From positions 56,575 through 120,574 of the forward strand of contig CAMWMR010000002.1 in the NCBI GenBank assembly GCA_947175425.1: a DNA stretch of 64,000 nt, written 5' to 3'. This document shows, one piece after another, positions 27,606-35,515 of the stretch; the stretch's first letter is position 1, and the number at the start of each line of letters is the position of its first letter. The position numbers and the translations under genes were made by a program. Source of the stretch: an uncultured Porphyromonadaceae bacterium (GTDB lineage Bacteria; Bacteroidota; Bacteroidia; Bacteroidales; Muribaculaceae). A model generated the notes under the pieces. That model made no database searches and was not told where the DNA came from. It saw only the letters and a program-made list of their open reading frames with translations.

Positions 27606-29045
27606 ATGGGCGGCTTTTTTGGCGCTATTTCCAAGAAACCTGTTGCAGACCGGGTTTTTTACGGTACAGACTACAATTCCCACCTTGGCACGAAGCGTGC
27701 CGGAATGGTGACATTCGACCCTGAAAAAGGGTTTAACCGAACAATCCACAATATAGAACGCGATTATTTCCGTTCCAAGTTCGAGGATGAACTTGACAAA
27801 TTTGTCGGTAATCAAGGGCTTGGCGTTATAAGCGATACGGATCCCCAGCCGATAATAGTGAATTCGCATTTGGGGCGCTATGCTGTGGTTACTGTTGCAA
27901 AAATCAACAATTTACGAGAAATAGCAGATGAGTTGCTGACGCAGCGGATGCATTTCAGCGAACTATCGGCCAACAATATCAATCCTACGGAGCTTGTGGC
28001 CTTGCTTATAAACATGGGCAACAGTTTCGAGGAGGGTATTCGTCTTGTTCATAAAAAGGTGCAGGGAAGCTGTTCGATGCTGATACTGACCGAAAACGGA
28101 ATTATAGCTGCTCGAGATTATCTTGGACGTACACCGATAGTTTTAGGCCGTTGCGAGGACGGTTTCGCGGCCTCGAGCGAGACCTCGGCGTTTCCGAATT
28201 TGGGTTACAGCCGAGTTCGCGACCTTGGTCCCGGAGAGGCAGTAAGAATAACTGCAGAAGGCGTTGAGACGCTTGTACCGGCAGGACGGCGAGAGCAGAT
28301 ATGCTCGTTCCTTTGGGTTTATTACGGCTTTCCTGCAAGCGATTACAATGATATAAACGCCGAGTATGTGCGAGAGGAAGGAGGCCGCAGAATGGGTGCT
28401 ATTGATGATACTGCAGCCGATTGTGTGTGCGGTATTCCTGATTCGGGCGTAGGATTCGCGCTTGGCTATTCGGAGGGGAGGGGTATTCCTTACCGCCGAG
28501 CCGTGCTTAAATATACGCCTACATGGCCACGCAGTTTTACTCCGGGCAATCAGAGCCGTCGCGACCTTGTGGCAAAGATGAAACTTATTCCGAACCGTGC
28601 TATTCTCAAGGACAGCCGAGTAGTTTTTTGCGATGATTCCATTGTTCGCGGCACGCAGCTGCGCGATAATGTGAGCACATTTTTTGAGGGGGGCGCGCGC
28701 GAGGTTCATGCCCGCATATCGTGTCCGCCGTTGCTTTACGGATGTCCGTTCATAGGATTTACCTCATCGAAAAGCGATTACGAGCTTATTTCGCGCAGGA
28801 TAATACGCGATTTCGAGGGAGAGGACGCCGATATAAGCAAGTATATGAAAGCGGACAGCGAGGAGTATCGCGCGATGGTTGCCGAAATAGCCCGTCAATT
28901 AGGACTTACAAGCCTGAAATTCGCCAAGTTGGAAGACCTTGTGAAGAGCATAGGACTGCCGGCCACGCATGTATGTACCCATTGTTTTGACGGCAGCGGC
29001 AAGTGCCCGTCGCAGGCATGGAGAGAGGATAACGGCAATGATTGA
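27606..29045 (+). CDS. PurF-like phosphoribosyltransferase lacking the glutaminase Cys
   Basis: 479-residue homologue of glutamine PRPP amidotransferase, the first step of purine synthesis. The N-terminal Ntn domain opens MGGFFGAIS where active PurF has CGVFG, so the nucleophilic cysteine is replaced by glycine; no in-frame cysteine lies just upstream. Other glutaminase-like parts remain (DYNSHLGTKRAGM, AARDYLGRTP). The PRPP loop is intact (VVFCDDSIVRGTQL, 339-352). Four cysteines matching Fe-S PurF ligands appear at C233, near 373-380 and in CTHC (457-460). The enzyme may use free ammonia or another partner, or may have a regulatory role; a cysteine-bearing PurF is expected elsewhere. It overlaps the yjbQ-like gene by 8 bp. 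Confidence 0.78.
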   Translation: MGGFFGAISKKPVADRVFYGTDYNSHLGTKRAGMVTFDPEKGFNRTIHNIERDYFRSKFEDELDKFVGNQGLGVISDTDPQPIIVNSHLGRYAVVTVAKINNLREIADELLTQRMHFSELSANNINPTELVALLINMGNSFEEGIRLVHKKVQGSCSMLILTENGIIAARDYLGRTPIVLGRCEDGFAASSETSAFPNLGYSRVRDLGPGEAVRITAEGVETLVPAGRREQICSFLWVYYGFPASDYNDINAEYVREEGGRRMGAIDDTAADCVCGIPDSGVGFALGYSEGRGIPYRRAVLKYTPTWPRSFTPGNQSRRDLVAKMKLIPNRAILKDSRVVFCDDSIVRGTQLRDNVSTFFEGGAREVHARISCPPLLYGCPFIGFTSSKSDYELISRRIIRDFEGEDADISKYMKADSEEYRAMVAEIARQLGLTSLKFAKLEDLVKSIGLPATHVCTHCFDGSGKCPSQAWREDNGND

Positions 29046-29451
29046 GCAGCGTGAATTTGCGCTTTCGGCGAAAAAGCGTGGTTTTCATCTTGTTACGTCG
29101 GAAGTTCTCGGGAATTTACCTCCGTTGCCCGGCAACGGTTTGCTGAATCTGCTAATCAAGCATACGTCGGCAGCGCTGGCATTGTGTGAGAACGCCGACC
29201 CTGATGTGAGAGCCGATTTGGCTTCGATTTTTGACCGTCTTGTACCGGAAAATGCTCCGTACTACCTACATACATTTGAAGGTCCGGATGATATGCCCTC
29301 GCATGCAAAAAGCATAATAGCAGGAGTTTCGCTTTCGATACCGATAAGCGAGGGGAAGCTGAATCTGGGGCGGTGGCAGGGCATTTATCTGTGCGAATTT
29401 CGCGATTACGGCGGTCCTCGCAAGCTTGTTGCCACAATTATAGGAGAATAA
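29038..29451 (+). CDS. YjbQ/UPF0047 family protein
   Basis: 137-residue protein of the YjbQ family, annotated in places as secondary thiamine-phosphate synthase. The start at 29038 (MIEQREFALSAKKRGFHLVTSEV) overlaps the PurF-like stop by 8 bp and matches the family N-terminus; the longer frame does not. Signature blocks are GLLNLLIKHTSAALALCENADPDVRADL, then MPSHAKSIIAGVSLSIPISEGKLNLGRWQGIYLCEFRDYG, with the conserved His and Glu/Asp residues of the beta-sandwich trimer. The physiological function is uncertain. Overlap with the PurF-like gene suggests a shared nucleotide or cofactor context, which is inference only. Confidence 0.88.
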   Translation: MIEQREFALSAKKRGFHLVTSEVLGNLPPLPGNGLLNLLIKHTSAALALCENADPDVRADLASIFDRLVPENAPYYLHTFEGPDDMPSHAKSIIAGVSLSIPISEGKLNLGRWQGIYLCEFRDYGGPRKLVATIIGE

Positions 29452-29453
29452 TA

Positions 29454-29485
29454 TTTGCAAAATACGTTGCGAAAGTGTACTTTTG
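29454..29485 (+). promoter_or_regulatory. Promoter of the CotH-type gene
   Basis: TTTG at 29454-29457, 20 bp, then TACTTTTG at 29478-29485, an exact Bacteroidota pair. It starts right after the yjbQ-like stop and gives a leader of about 20 nt before the ATG at 29512. Confidence 0.8.
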
Positions 29486-29511
29486 TGACGTCATACTTAC
29501 TTTTTAATATC

Positions 29512-31377
29512 ATGAAAATAACGAGGTTATTGTTTGCGGCAGCCGGCTTTGCCGCATTTTGGCCGAGTGCGTTGGCGGGAATGACCGATGCAGACGACAT
29601 GCCAATTTTTTATCTTCGCGGTGAAATGGAGGGATCCAACTGGGAACCGCAGGAGAAATATCGCTTCGAGCGAAATGAAAACGACTACACGCTCAGTGTG
29701 AGCGGTTTAACGGGCGAATTTAAAATTTCGAACGATGACTGGAGTTTGAATTTCGGCTCGGAAGGAAGCAAATACACAGTATCGAAAAGCTGCACAGTCA
29801 ACGGTATTTTCGGAGGCTCCAACTTTGTGTGGGGGACTAACGGTGATGTGGTGATAAAATTCACTTATACCGATAAAGAAAATGCTGAAATAAGCTTTAC
29901 AGTAGATAATTCCACTGTGACAGTCGCCGGGCTTTCGGGAACACTTCCCGTGCTGTATATCAATGTTTTTGATGAAAACGGCAACTATGACAACGAGGTC
30001 ATAAGCAAGGACCTGGACCATAAATATTACTTTTCGGGCGAGTATTGGCTTGAGCTCAACGGCTGCGATTGGATGGCCGCCGAAGGTGCGGCGAGCATAG
30101 GCTCGTCGGAAGAGCCTTTACCCTTGGAAATCAAGGCGCGCGGCAATTATACACGTACGGCTTTTTCGAAAAAACCTTTCAAACTCAAGCTCGGCTCGAA
30201 GCAGAAAATGCTTGGCTTGACAAAGAGCAAGCATTTTGCGATATTGGCACATGCCGATGATATAAAGGGTTATATGCGCAATTTTACAGGTTTTTCGCTT
30301 GGAGAGCGTATAGGATTGCCATGGACGCCCTCGCAGCAGCCTGTAGAGGTGGTTATAAACGGCGACTACCGCGGATTGTACTTTTTGACAGAATCGATAC
30401 GAGTAGACTCCGACCGTGTTGATATAGAGGAACTTGATGATGAAGTTTCGGATGCGGCACTTATTTCGGGCGGTTATATTGTAGAGCTTGACAACTACGA
30501 AGAGGAGAACCAGATTCGTATGGAAGAAAAGGGTCAGGCTCCCGGTTACAAGGATGTGCTGCGAATAACTTATGACACACCCGAGGTTTATTCCGAATTG
30601 CAGGAACGTTTTGTGCGTGAGCAGTTTGAGGCGATGAATAATGCAATAGGCGACAACTCCGACGAACTATGGGCGTATATGGATATGGACGACGCTGCGC
30701 GTTATTATATTGTAGAAGAAATAATATCGCATATAGAGGCTTATCACGGCTCGACTTACCTGTTCCGCGACCGCGGAGAAGGCCAGAAATGGCATTTTTC
30801 GCCATTGTGGGACTGCGGAAATGCTTTTAACGGTCCAACCGACGGATTTTTCTTTGACAATGCGCCTTACGGCTGTACGTGGATTGCGTCCATGCTGTTG
30901 AACCGAAAGTTCCGCGATAAGGTTGAGGAAACATGGAAGTGGTTCATGAGCAACGAATTCGACGGTATTTATGATGATTTGGCCACATATGCCGGGCGGC
31001 TTGAGGCAGCTGCCAAGGCAGATTTTGAACGGTGGGACGGAAAGCCCGTGCCTGCGGATGGCCAGTCGGTATGCGATAACCGAGACATGGAGAGCCGTCT
31101 GCGCGACGTGAAGAATCATCTTGCTTCGAAAATCAATTGGCTTAAAGGCGTTTACGGAGATTTCAGCGAAGGCACATTTGCAGAGCCAGAACGAGATACT
31201 ACTCCTGCTGCCGCATTGCCCGCTTATGCCGTGAGTGGTGTGGAGGGCGTAGAGGCGACAAAAAATACCGGAGAAATTCGATTCTTTAATCTTCAAGGAA
31301 TTGAACTTGCAAATCCAGAAAGGGGAGGCGTTTATATTCGTTTGCAAGGCGACAAGGCAGAAAAGATAGTTTTCTAA
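29512..31377 (+). CDS. Secreted CotH-family protein with C-terminal sorting-type domain
   Basis: 621-residue secreted protein. The start at 29512 gives a Sec signal peptide (MKITRLLFAAAGFAAFWPSALA). Residues about 25-135 form an N-terminal beta domain resembling SusE/F-like or starch-binding modules (FYLRGEMEGSNWEP). The CotH kinase-fold domain covers about 145-540, with LPVLYINVF, IKARGNYTRTAFSKKPFKLKL, AHADDIKGYMRNFTGFSLG, VEVVINGDYRGLYFLTESI and HFSPLWDCGNAFNG. The metal-binding DFD of other CotH proteins reads DCG here, so kinase activity is uncertain. The C-terminus (FFNLQGIELANPERGGVYIRLQGDKAEKIVF) is a surface-sorting-type domain. It has its own promoter and terminator. The substrate is unknown. 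Confidence 0.85.
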   Translation: MKITRLLFAAAGFAAFWPSALAGMTDADDMPIFYLRGEMEGSNWEPQEKYRFERNENDYTLSVSGLTGEFKISNDDWSLNFGSEGSKYTVSKSCTVNGIFGGSNFVWGTNGDVVIKFTYTDKENAEISFTVDNSTVTVAGLSGTLPVLYINVFDENGNYDNEVISKDLDHKYYFSGEYWLELNGCDWMAAEGAASIGSSEEPLPLEIKARGNYTRTAFSKKPFKLKLGSKQKMLGLTKSKHFAILAHADDIKGYMRNFTGFSLGERIGLPWTPSQQPVEVVINGDYRGLYFLTESIRVDSDRVDIEELDDEVSDAALISGGYIVELDNYEEENQIRMEEKGQAPGYKDVLRITYDTPEVYSELQERFVREQFEAMNNAIGDNSDELWAYMDMDDAARYYIVEEIISHIEAYHGSTYLFRDRGEGQKWHFSPLWDCGNAFNGPTDGFFFDNAPYGCTWIASMLLNRKFRDKVEETWKWFMSNEFDGIYDDLATYAGRLEAAAKADFERWDGKPVPADGQSVCDNRDMESRLRDVKNHLASKINWLKGVYGDFSEGTFAEPERDTTPAAALPAYAVSGVEGVEATKNTGEIRFFNLQGIELANPERGGVYIRLQGDKAEKIVF

Positions 31378-31401
31378 GACTTCTTTTATCAGAATAAACA
31401 G

Positions 31402-31439
31402 GCGTCCGTTTGTTGTGAAATACAAACGGACGCTTTTTT
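31402..31439 (+). terminator. Terminator of the CotH-type gene
   Basis: An 11-bp perfect stem, GCGTCCGTTTG (31402-31412) with CAAACGGACGC (31423-31433), followed by six T. Confidence 0.9.
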
Positions 31440-31531
31440 AACGTGTGTTAATTTGTGCGGAAATTTCGTTGGTTTTGAGGTGTTTAGAGCGGGATATAAA
31501 ATGTTAAATGCAAAAATTTTGCGTTTAGGTA

Positions 31532-31562
31532 TTGACAAACGCAAATTTATGTTGTAACTTTG
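31532..31562 (+). promoter_or_regulatory. Promoter of the unrecognised gene at 31676
   Basis: TTG at 31532-31534, 20 bp, then TAACTTTG at 31555-31562. Transcription would begin near 31570, leaving a leader of roughly 105 nt that begins with a hairpin. Confidence 0.7.
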
Positions 31563-31571
31563 CAGTGTAGG

Positions 31572-31588
31572 AGTTGAAGAGTTCAACT
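31572..31588 (+). promoter_or_regulatory. 5' leader hairpin
   Basis: AGTTGAA-GAG-TTCAACT, a perfect 7-bp stem located where the transcript should start. There is no U-tract, so it is not a terminator. It could stabilise the 5' end or regulate translation. Confidence 0.4.
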
Positions 31589-31675
31589 TTTAAGCGGGGA
31601 CGAAGATTTCCCCGAAGCTTACAAAATTATTCAAATATCAAATTCATTCATCCATTAATTCAAATTCCAATGATT

Positions 31676-32329
31676 ATGAACCGCAAATATTCAAATTTTA
31701 TTCCGGGACGACAACTTAATGAGCAGGAGCTCAAGTTTATAACCGCTGCAGAACGTGCGCGAAAGAGTCCGGGAGGAGGGAGGATTGTCATTGCGCCCAA
31801 AAAGGGGGTGGACTATACGCGAACGATTCTCGAGTATCTGAACTATGTGTATAAACATGTGTATCCGAGCGTTATAAATCAATATAACGGGGCTGACTTG
31901 TGCGTGATTGCGGACAATTTAAAGGATCCTGCGATGCAGTATTGCCGCAGAAGGTTTCGGTGTCGATATTCGACTCCTCGCAGTCTGTACGGCTGTCGCG
32001 GCGGTACGTTCAATGTGATTTGGATTCGTACCACGGAGTGGAATTTCTACTGGCTGCGTGTAGCCTGCGAGGCCATTCACTTAGAGAATGCCGTGATTAT
32101 TATTCAACTTATTCGTCCGTGTCACCAAGTGCCGGATTATTATCGTCCGCTGGAGGATTATCTGCCGAAGGTGCGAAAACGTGCGATGAGTTCGCCTCCG
32201 CCTTTGCCCCCGGAGTTTTTGGAGGCATATTGGGAGGTTAACGGGTATGAGGACCCGTATTTGGAAGATATTTTGTTTGAACTAAGCATTTACGAGCGGA
32301 AGCGATGGCTAAAAGCCTTCCTTTGGTAA
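31676..32329 (+). CDS. Hypothetical protein, unrecognised
   Basis: 217 residues from the ATG at 31676 (MNRKYSNFIPGRQLNEQEL); 31670 is an equally possible start. I do not recognise the family. There is no signal peptide or clear membrane helix. It is basic and rich in Tyr, Arg and Trp. An N-terminal segment KSPGGGRIVIAPKKGVDY is followed by helical sequence (TILEYLNYVYKHVYP). The arginine-rich middle contains CRRRFRCRY and WIRTTEWNFYWLRVACEAIHL, and the tail SPPPLPPEFLEAYWEVNGYEDPYLEDILFELSIYERKRW is acidic to mixed. A second open frame overlaps 31900-32241, so sequencing or frame issues should be kept in mind. A complete promoter and a hairpin leader support a real gene. Confidence 0.5.
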   Translation: MNRKYSNFIPGRQLNEQELKFITAAERARKSPGGGRIVIAPKKGVDYTRTILEYLNYVYKHVYPSVINQYNGADLCVIADNLKDPAMQYCRRRFRCRYSTPRSLYGCRGGTFNVIWIRTTEWNFYWLRVACEAIHLENAVIIIQLIRPCHQVPDYYRPLEDYLPKVRKRAMSSPPPLPPEFLEAYWEVNGYEDPYLEDILFELSIYERKRWLKAFLW

Positions 32330-32489
32330 GGCGGTAGCTGCCACCGCGCCTGTTGGGGGTTAAGCAGCAAAGAGTACATTGACATTGAGGGTAGTTTGTG
32401 AGTAATAGCAGCTATAGAAAGTTTCCATGATAAAACGGAGGGATGAAATGTTACTAATATCGAACTTTGTAACATAAAAAAATACAACT

Positions 32490-32693
32490 ATGAGCACTCC
32501 ACTTTTGTTTTGGTTATTAGTATTCGGCGCATTTGTAATAGTATTGGCATTGCGCCTGACAGCAGCATTAATTCATCATCTGCACGGGAGGCATCATATA
32601 TTTGAGGCCGGCACCGAGCGAGAAATAGTTTACATACCGGGAGATCCGCTTCATCCCGATGAAAATGACTATGAGGACAACGAGTACGTTTAA
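32490..32693 (+). CDS. Small single-span membrane protein
   Basis: 67 residues: a single N-terminal membrane helix (LLFWLLVFGAFVIVLALRLTAALI), a His/Arg-rich junction (HHLHGRHH) and an acidic tail (PDENDYEDNEYV). The orientation is probably N-out or signal-anchor type. I recognise no family. Its 3' end overlaps the start of the ThrE-type exporter gene (ATGs at 32659-32671), so the two are likely translationally coupled. It might be a small accessory subunit of the exporter; this is inference from position only. It is short, but composition and coupling favour a real gene. Confidence 0.5.
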   Translation: MSTPLLFWLLVFGAFVIVLALRLTAALIHHLHGRHHIFEAGTEREIVYIPGDPLHPDENDYEDNEYV

Positions 32694-33447
32694 AGAACAT
32701 ACCGCCTTTATCGGCACCTATGCAGCCGCGTTGTTGGGTTGCGGCGCAACATGTGTGAGGCTTGAAAAGAATATCGGGCGTATAGCCTCGGCTTATGGCA
32801 TAGAGGTTGAGATGACAATCATGCCCCGTCATATTCACTTGTTTATGCGCGACAAGAGCAGCGGCACAAGCGAATCGGCGGTAATAGAACCCCGGAAAAT
32901 GCCTATTTCGTTTCGTTGCAACACGTTGCTGAGCCGTTTGAGCTGGGAGATTGCCGACGGACAAATAGAATTTTCGGGAGCGGGAGCGGCGTTGCAGCGG
33001 GCAGTGAGCCAGCCACCGCGGTCGAAAGAACTTGTAACCTTTATGGTTTGCTGCGCGAGCGCGTCGTTTTGCCGTCTCTTCGGAGGCGATTTAGCCGCCA
33101 TGGGTGTTTTAATGCTTTCGACCTGTGCGGGATTTATGTTGCGTTGCCACCTGTTAGAGCGCAAAGTAGATATACGAGCCGTAATGTTTTTATGCGCACT
33201 GGTGTCGTCGGTACTCGGAGCAACCGACATGCTGTTCTCGATTGGGAGCACACCGGAGATAGCCTTGGGTACGAGTGTACTGTATCTTGTACCGGGAATT
33301 CCTTTTCTTAATGCTTTCAGCGATGTAATAAACCGGCATTATATATGCGCATTCAGCCGGTTTATGGATGCGGTTGTACTTACATGCTGTTTGTCGGCGG
33401 GATTGTGCACCGGTCTTTTGGTTATGAATGCGGGGATGTTTAGATAG
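32671..33447 (+). CDS. Threonine/serine exporter, ThrE N-terminal (DUF1212/YjjP) subunit
   Basis: 258 residues from the ATG at 32671 (32659 and 32665 are alternatives). The first half is the soluble DUF1212 part: YAAALLGCGATCVRLEKNIGRIASAYGIEVEMTIMP matches the family opening, in which small molecules are proposed to be processed or bound. The second half has about five helices (LAAMGVLMLSTCAGFML; VMFLCALVSSVLGATDML; ALGTSVLYLVPGIPFLNAFSDVI). The motif LVPGIPFLNAxxD is a hallmark of this family. Together with the 33457 gene it forms a split ThrE-type exporter for threonine, serine or related metabolites. The next gene starts 9 bp downstream. Confidence 0.85.
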   Translation: MRTTSTFKEHTAFIGTYAAALLGCGATCVRLEKNIGRIASAYGIEVEMTIMPRHIHLFMRDKSSGTSESAVIEPRKMPISFRCNTLLSRLSWEIADGQIEFSGAGAALQRAVSQPPRSKELVTFMVCCASASFCRLFGGDLAAMGVLMLSTCAGFMLRCHLLERKVDIRAVMFLCALVSSVLGATDMLFSIGSTPEIALGTSVLYLVPGIPFLNAFSDVINRHYICAFSRFMDAVVLTCCLSAGLCTGLLVMNAGMFR

Positions 33448-33456
33448 GCAAGCAAT

Positions 33457-33954
33457 ATGTGGACACAAATATTTGAGGATGCATTTTTTTCGGCGATAGC
33501 AGCTATAGGCTTTGCCGCTATCAGTACCCCTCCGCGGAACTGTTTTGCAGTGTGTGCACTAATAGCCGCGACAGGTCATTCGCTGCGATTCTGGCTAATG
33601 GATGCGCAATTCGGCGCAGGAATGCACATAGTTCCGGCGACGTTTGCGGCATCGTTTGTGATAGGATGTTTATCGGTATTTTTCTCACCGATGACCAAGG
33701 CCCCTGCCGAGACATGTCTGTTTCCGTCGCTTCTGCCGATGATACCGGGAATTTATGCCTACAAAACCTTTGGCGCCATGGTAAAATTTGTACTTAGTTC
33801 CAATTCGATGCAGTCGGATTATTATTTTTCGCAGTTGTCGTCGAACGGCTTTACGTGTATGTTTATACTGATATGCATGGCATTGGGATCAACACTGCCG
33901 GTGTTTTTATTCGGGCGGATAGCGTTTAGCGCAACACGGCGGAAATTTTTGTAA
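33457..33954 (+). CDS. Threonine/serine exporter, YjjB-type (DUF3815) subunit
   Basis: 165-residue inner-membrane protein with five or so helices, the second half of the split ThrE system. Key marks are FAAISTPPRNCFAVCALIAATGHSLRF and FPSLLPMIPGIYAYKTFGAM, the latter carrying the conserved MIPG motif mirrored in the partner's LVPG. It follows the DUF1212 subunit by 9 bp in the same frame direction. A LysR regulator gene begins 23 bp downstream on the same strand, but it may be transcribed separately from a TAAATTTG box at 33952-33959. Confidence 0.88.
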   Translation: MWTQIFEDAFFSAIAAIGFAAISTPPRNCFAVCALIAATGHSLRFWLMDAQFGAGMHIVPATFAASFVIGCLSVFFSPMTKAPAETCLFPSLLPMIPGIYAYKTFGAMVKFVLSSNSMQSDYYFSQLSSNGFTCMFILICMALGSTLPVFLFGRIAFSATRRKFL

Positions 33955-33977
33955 ATTTGCACAACACTTGATATCCT

Positions 33978-34877
33978 ATGGAATTACGCCAGTTGAAATA
34001 TTTTTTGAAAGTAGCAGAGACGCTTAGTTTTTCGGAAGCCGCGAGGTTGCTTTACGTTACACAAAGTACATTGTCGCAACAAATAAAACAGCTTGAGAAC
34101 GAGCTTGGCGGCCCGTTGTTTGTTCGTAGCAGTCATAGCGTAAGCCTGAGCGAGACCGGGCGAGAGATACTTCCTCTTGCCAAGCAAACGATAGCAGATG
34201 CGGATATGTGTGTTGCGCGTATAGCCGATATAAACAATTTGCGGACGGGCACACTTGACATAGGTGTTACGTATTCGTTCAGTCCGATACTTACGGAAAC
34301 GCTTATAGAATTCAGGAAGCTTTATCCCGACATAAAGCTTAATATCTACTACAAGCCCATGGCCGAGCTAATGGAGATGCTAAAGGGGCGTTCGGTTGAT
34401 TTTGTGCTTGCGTTCAAGCCGGGGACGCCAATGGAGGGCATAGAATCGCATATACTGTTCCAGAATTATCTTGCCGCCGTTGTTCGTTCGGAACATCCGT
34501 TGGCAAGCCGCAGTGAAATAAGTATAGAAGAGCTTGGCAAATATTCGCTTGCGTTGCCAACTCGCGGATTGCAGGCCCGAAATGCATTTGAGGCCGTAGT
34601 AGCGGATACGAGCAAAATGAATATAAAAATGGAGCTTAACGAGGTTAATATACTGCTTGCGATTTTGCGGCGTACCTCGCTTGTATCGGTTCTGGCCGAG
34701 GCAACCATACACAATGAGTCGGGAGTGAAGGCAATTCGCCTTGACATTCCCGACAATGAGATGGCAGGTTGCGTTCATACGCTCAAGGGGAGCTACCGGA
34801 AGCGCGTAATGCAGGAGTTTCTGCGAATGCTTAGCGATTCGCCGGCAGTTAAGGAGCGTCGCAACCTGTGGATTTAG
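33978..34877 (+). CDS. LysR-family transcriptional regulator
   Basis: 299-residue DNA-binding regulator. The N-terminal winged helix-turn-helix is MELRQLKYFLKVAETLSFSEAARLLYVTQSTLSQQIKQLENELG. The C-terminal part is a LysR substrate-binding domain (GTLDIGVTYSFSPILTETLIEFRKLYPDIKLNIYY) of the CynR/OxyR-like class. I see no OxyR-type redox cysteine pair in the regulatory domain. It lies just after the split exporter genes and converges with the nitroreductase gene with 1 bp between stop codons. It could control either neighbour; the exporter is on its strand, whereas the redox operon has an operator-like repeat at its promoter. Confidence 0.92.
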   Translation: MELRQLKYFLKVAETLSFSEAARLLYVTQSTLSQQIKQLENELGGPLFVRSSHSVSLSETGREILPLAKQTIADADMCVARIADINNLRTGTLDIGVTYSFSPILTETLIEFRKLYPDIKLNIYYKPMAELMEMLKGRSVDFVLAFKPGTPMEGIESHILFQNYLAAVVRSEHPLASRSEISIEELGKYSLALPTRGLQARNAFEAVVADTSKMNIKMELNEVNILLAILRRTSLVSVLAEATIHNESGVKAIRLDIPDNEMAGCVHTLKGSYRKRVMQEFLRMLSDSPAVKERRNLWI

Positions 34878-34878
34878 C

Positions 34879-35505
34879 TTACCAAGTTTCGTAGTGAATG
34901 TTCTGCGGTTTCCACTTGTCTTTGGGTTGACCCGGCTCCTGCGGATATCCGAGAGCTACACAATTCAAGGGAATGATGTCGGCCGGAAGCTTGAGCAATT
35001 CGGAGAAAGCGGCCACACGTTCGGGCATAGGGTATACCCCGCACCAAACCGCACCGAGGCCGGAAGCGTGAGCCGCGAGCAGCAGATTTTCGGTAGCGGC
35101 AGAGGCGTCCTGTACCCAGTAATCGCGACCGTCGCCGGGGAAAGTATCGTTCATGTCGCCACATACCACAACGGCTGCATTAGCGGTATTCATCATTTTC
35201 ATAGGTCCGAAGTTAGCGGCAATGTAGCGCAGGGTTGTAGTATCGCGAATAACTACAAAACGCCAGGGCTGTTTGTTACCGGCCGTAGGGGCAGCCATAG
35301 CGGCACGGAGGAGAGTGTCCATGAGTCCGTCGCTTATGTTCTGCGAAGTGTAAGCGCGGATGCTTGAACGAGTCATAATGTTTTCGATAGCGTTGTTAAG
35401 GTCCGAGTCCGGAGCCGGAGCTTCGTTGCTTTCGGACACGAGCTTGTAGGATACAATGAGCAGAGCTACAGCAAGAAGAATGATAATGTAAAGGGAATTT
35501 TTCAT
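34879..35505 (-). CDS. Membrane-tethered nitroreductase-family flavoprotein
   Basis: 208 residues from the ATG at 35505 (MKNSLYIIILLAVALLIVSYKLVSESNE); the upstream extension to 35619 overlaps the previous gene and lacks similarity. An N-terminal uncleaved helix and a short Ser/Asp/Pro linker (24-35) precede the nitroreductase domain. Motifs are TRSSIRAYTSQNISD (45-59, FMN phosphate contacts), AAPTAGNKQPWRFVVI (71-86) and ASGLGAVWCGVYP (about 147-159). The anchor predicts that the FMN domain lies outside the cytoplasm, which is unusual for this mostly cytosolic, NAD(P)H-dependent family. It starts 10 bp after the FMN/Fe-S membrane gene, a plausible source of electrons. The substrate is unknown. 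Confidence 0.85.
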   Translation of the reverse strand: MKNSLYIIILLAVALLIVSYKLVSESNEAPAPDSDLNNAIENIMTRSSIRAYTSQNISDGLMDTLLRAAMAAPTAGNKQPWRFVVIRDTTTLRYIAANFGPMKMMNTANAAVVVCGDMNDTFPGDGRDYWVQDASAATENLLLAAHASGLGAVWCGVYPMPERVAAFSELLKLPADIIPLNCVALGYPQEPGQPKDKWKPQNIHYETW

Positions 35506-35515
35506 GTTATAAAGA

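Noticed and set aside
31900..32241. Second plus-strand frame inside the hypothetical gene
   Set aside because: No start context or promoter of its own; retained only as a caution in the feature at 31676.
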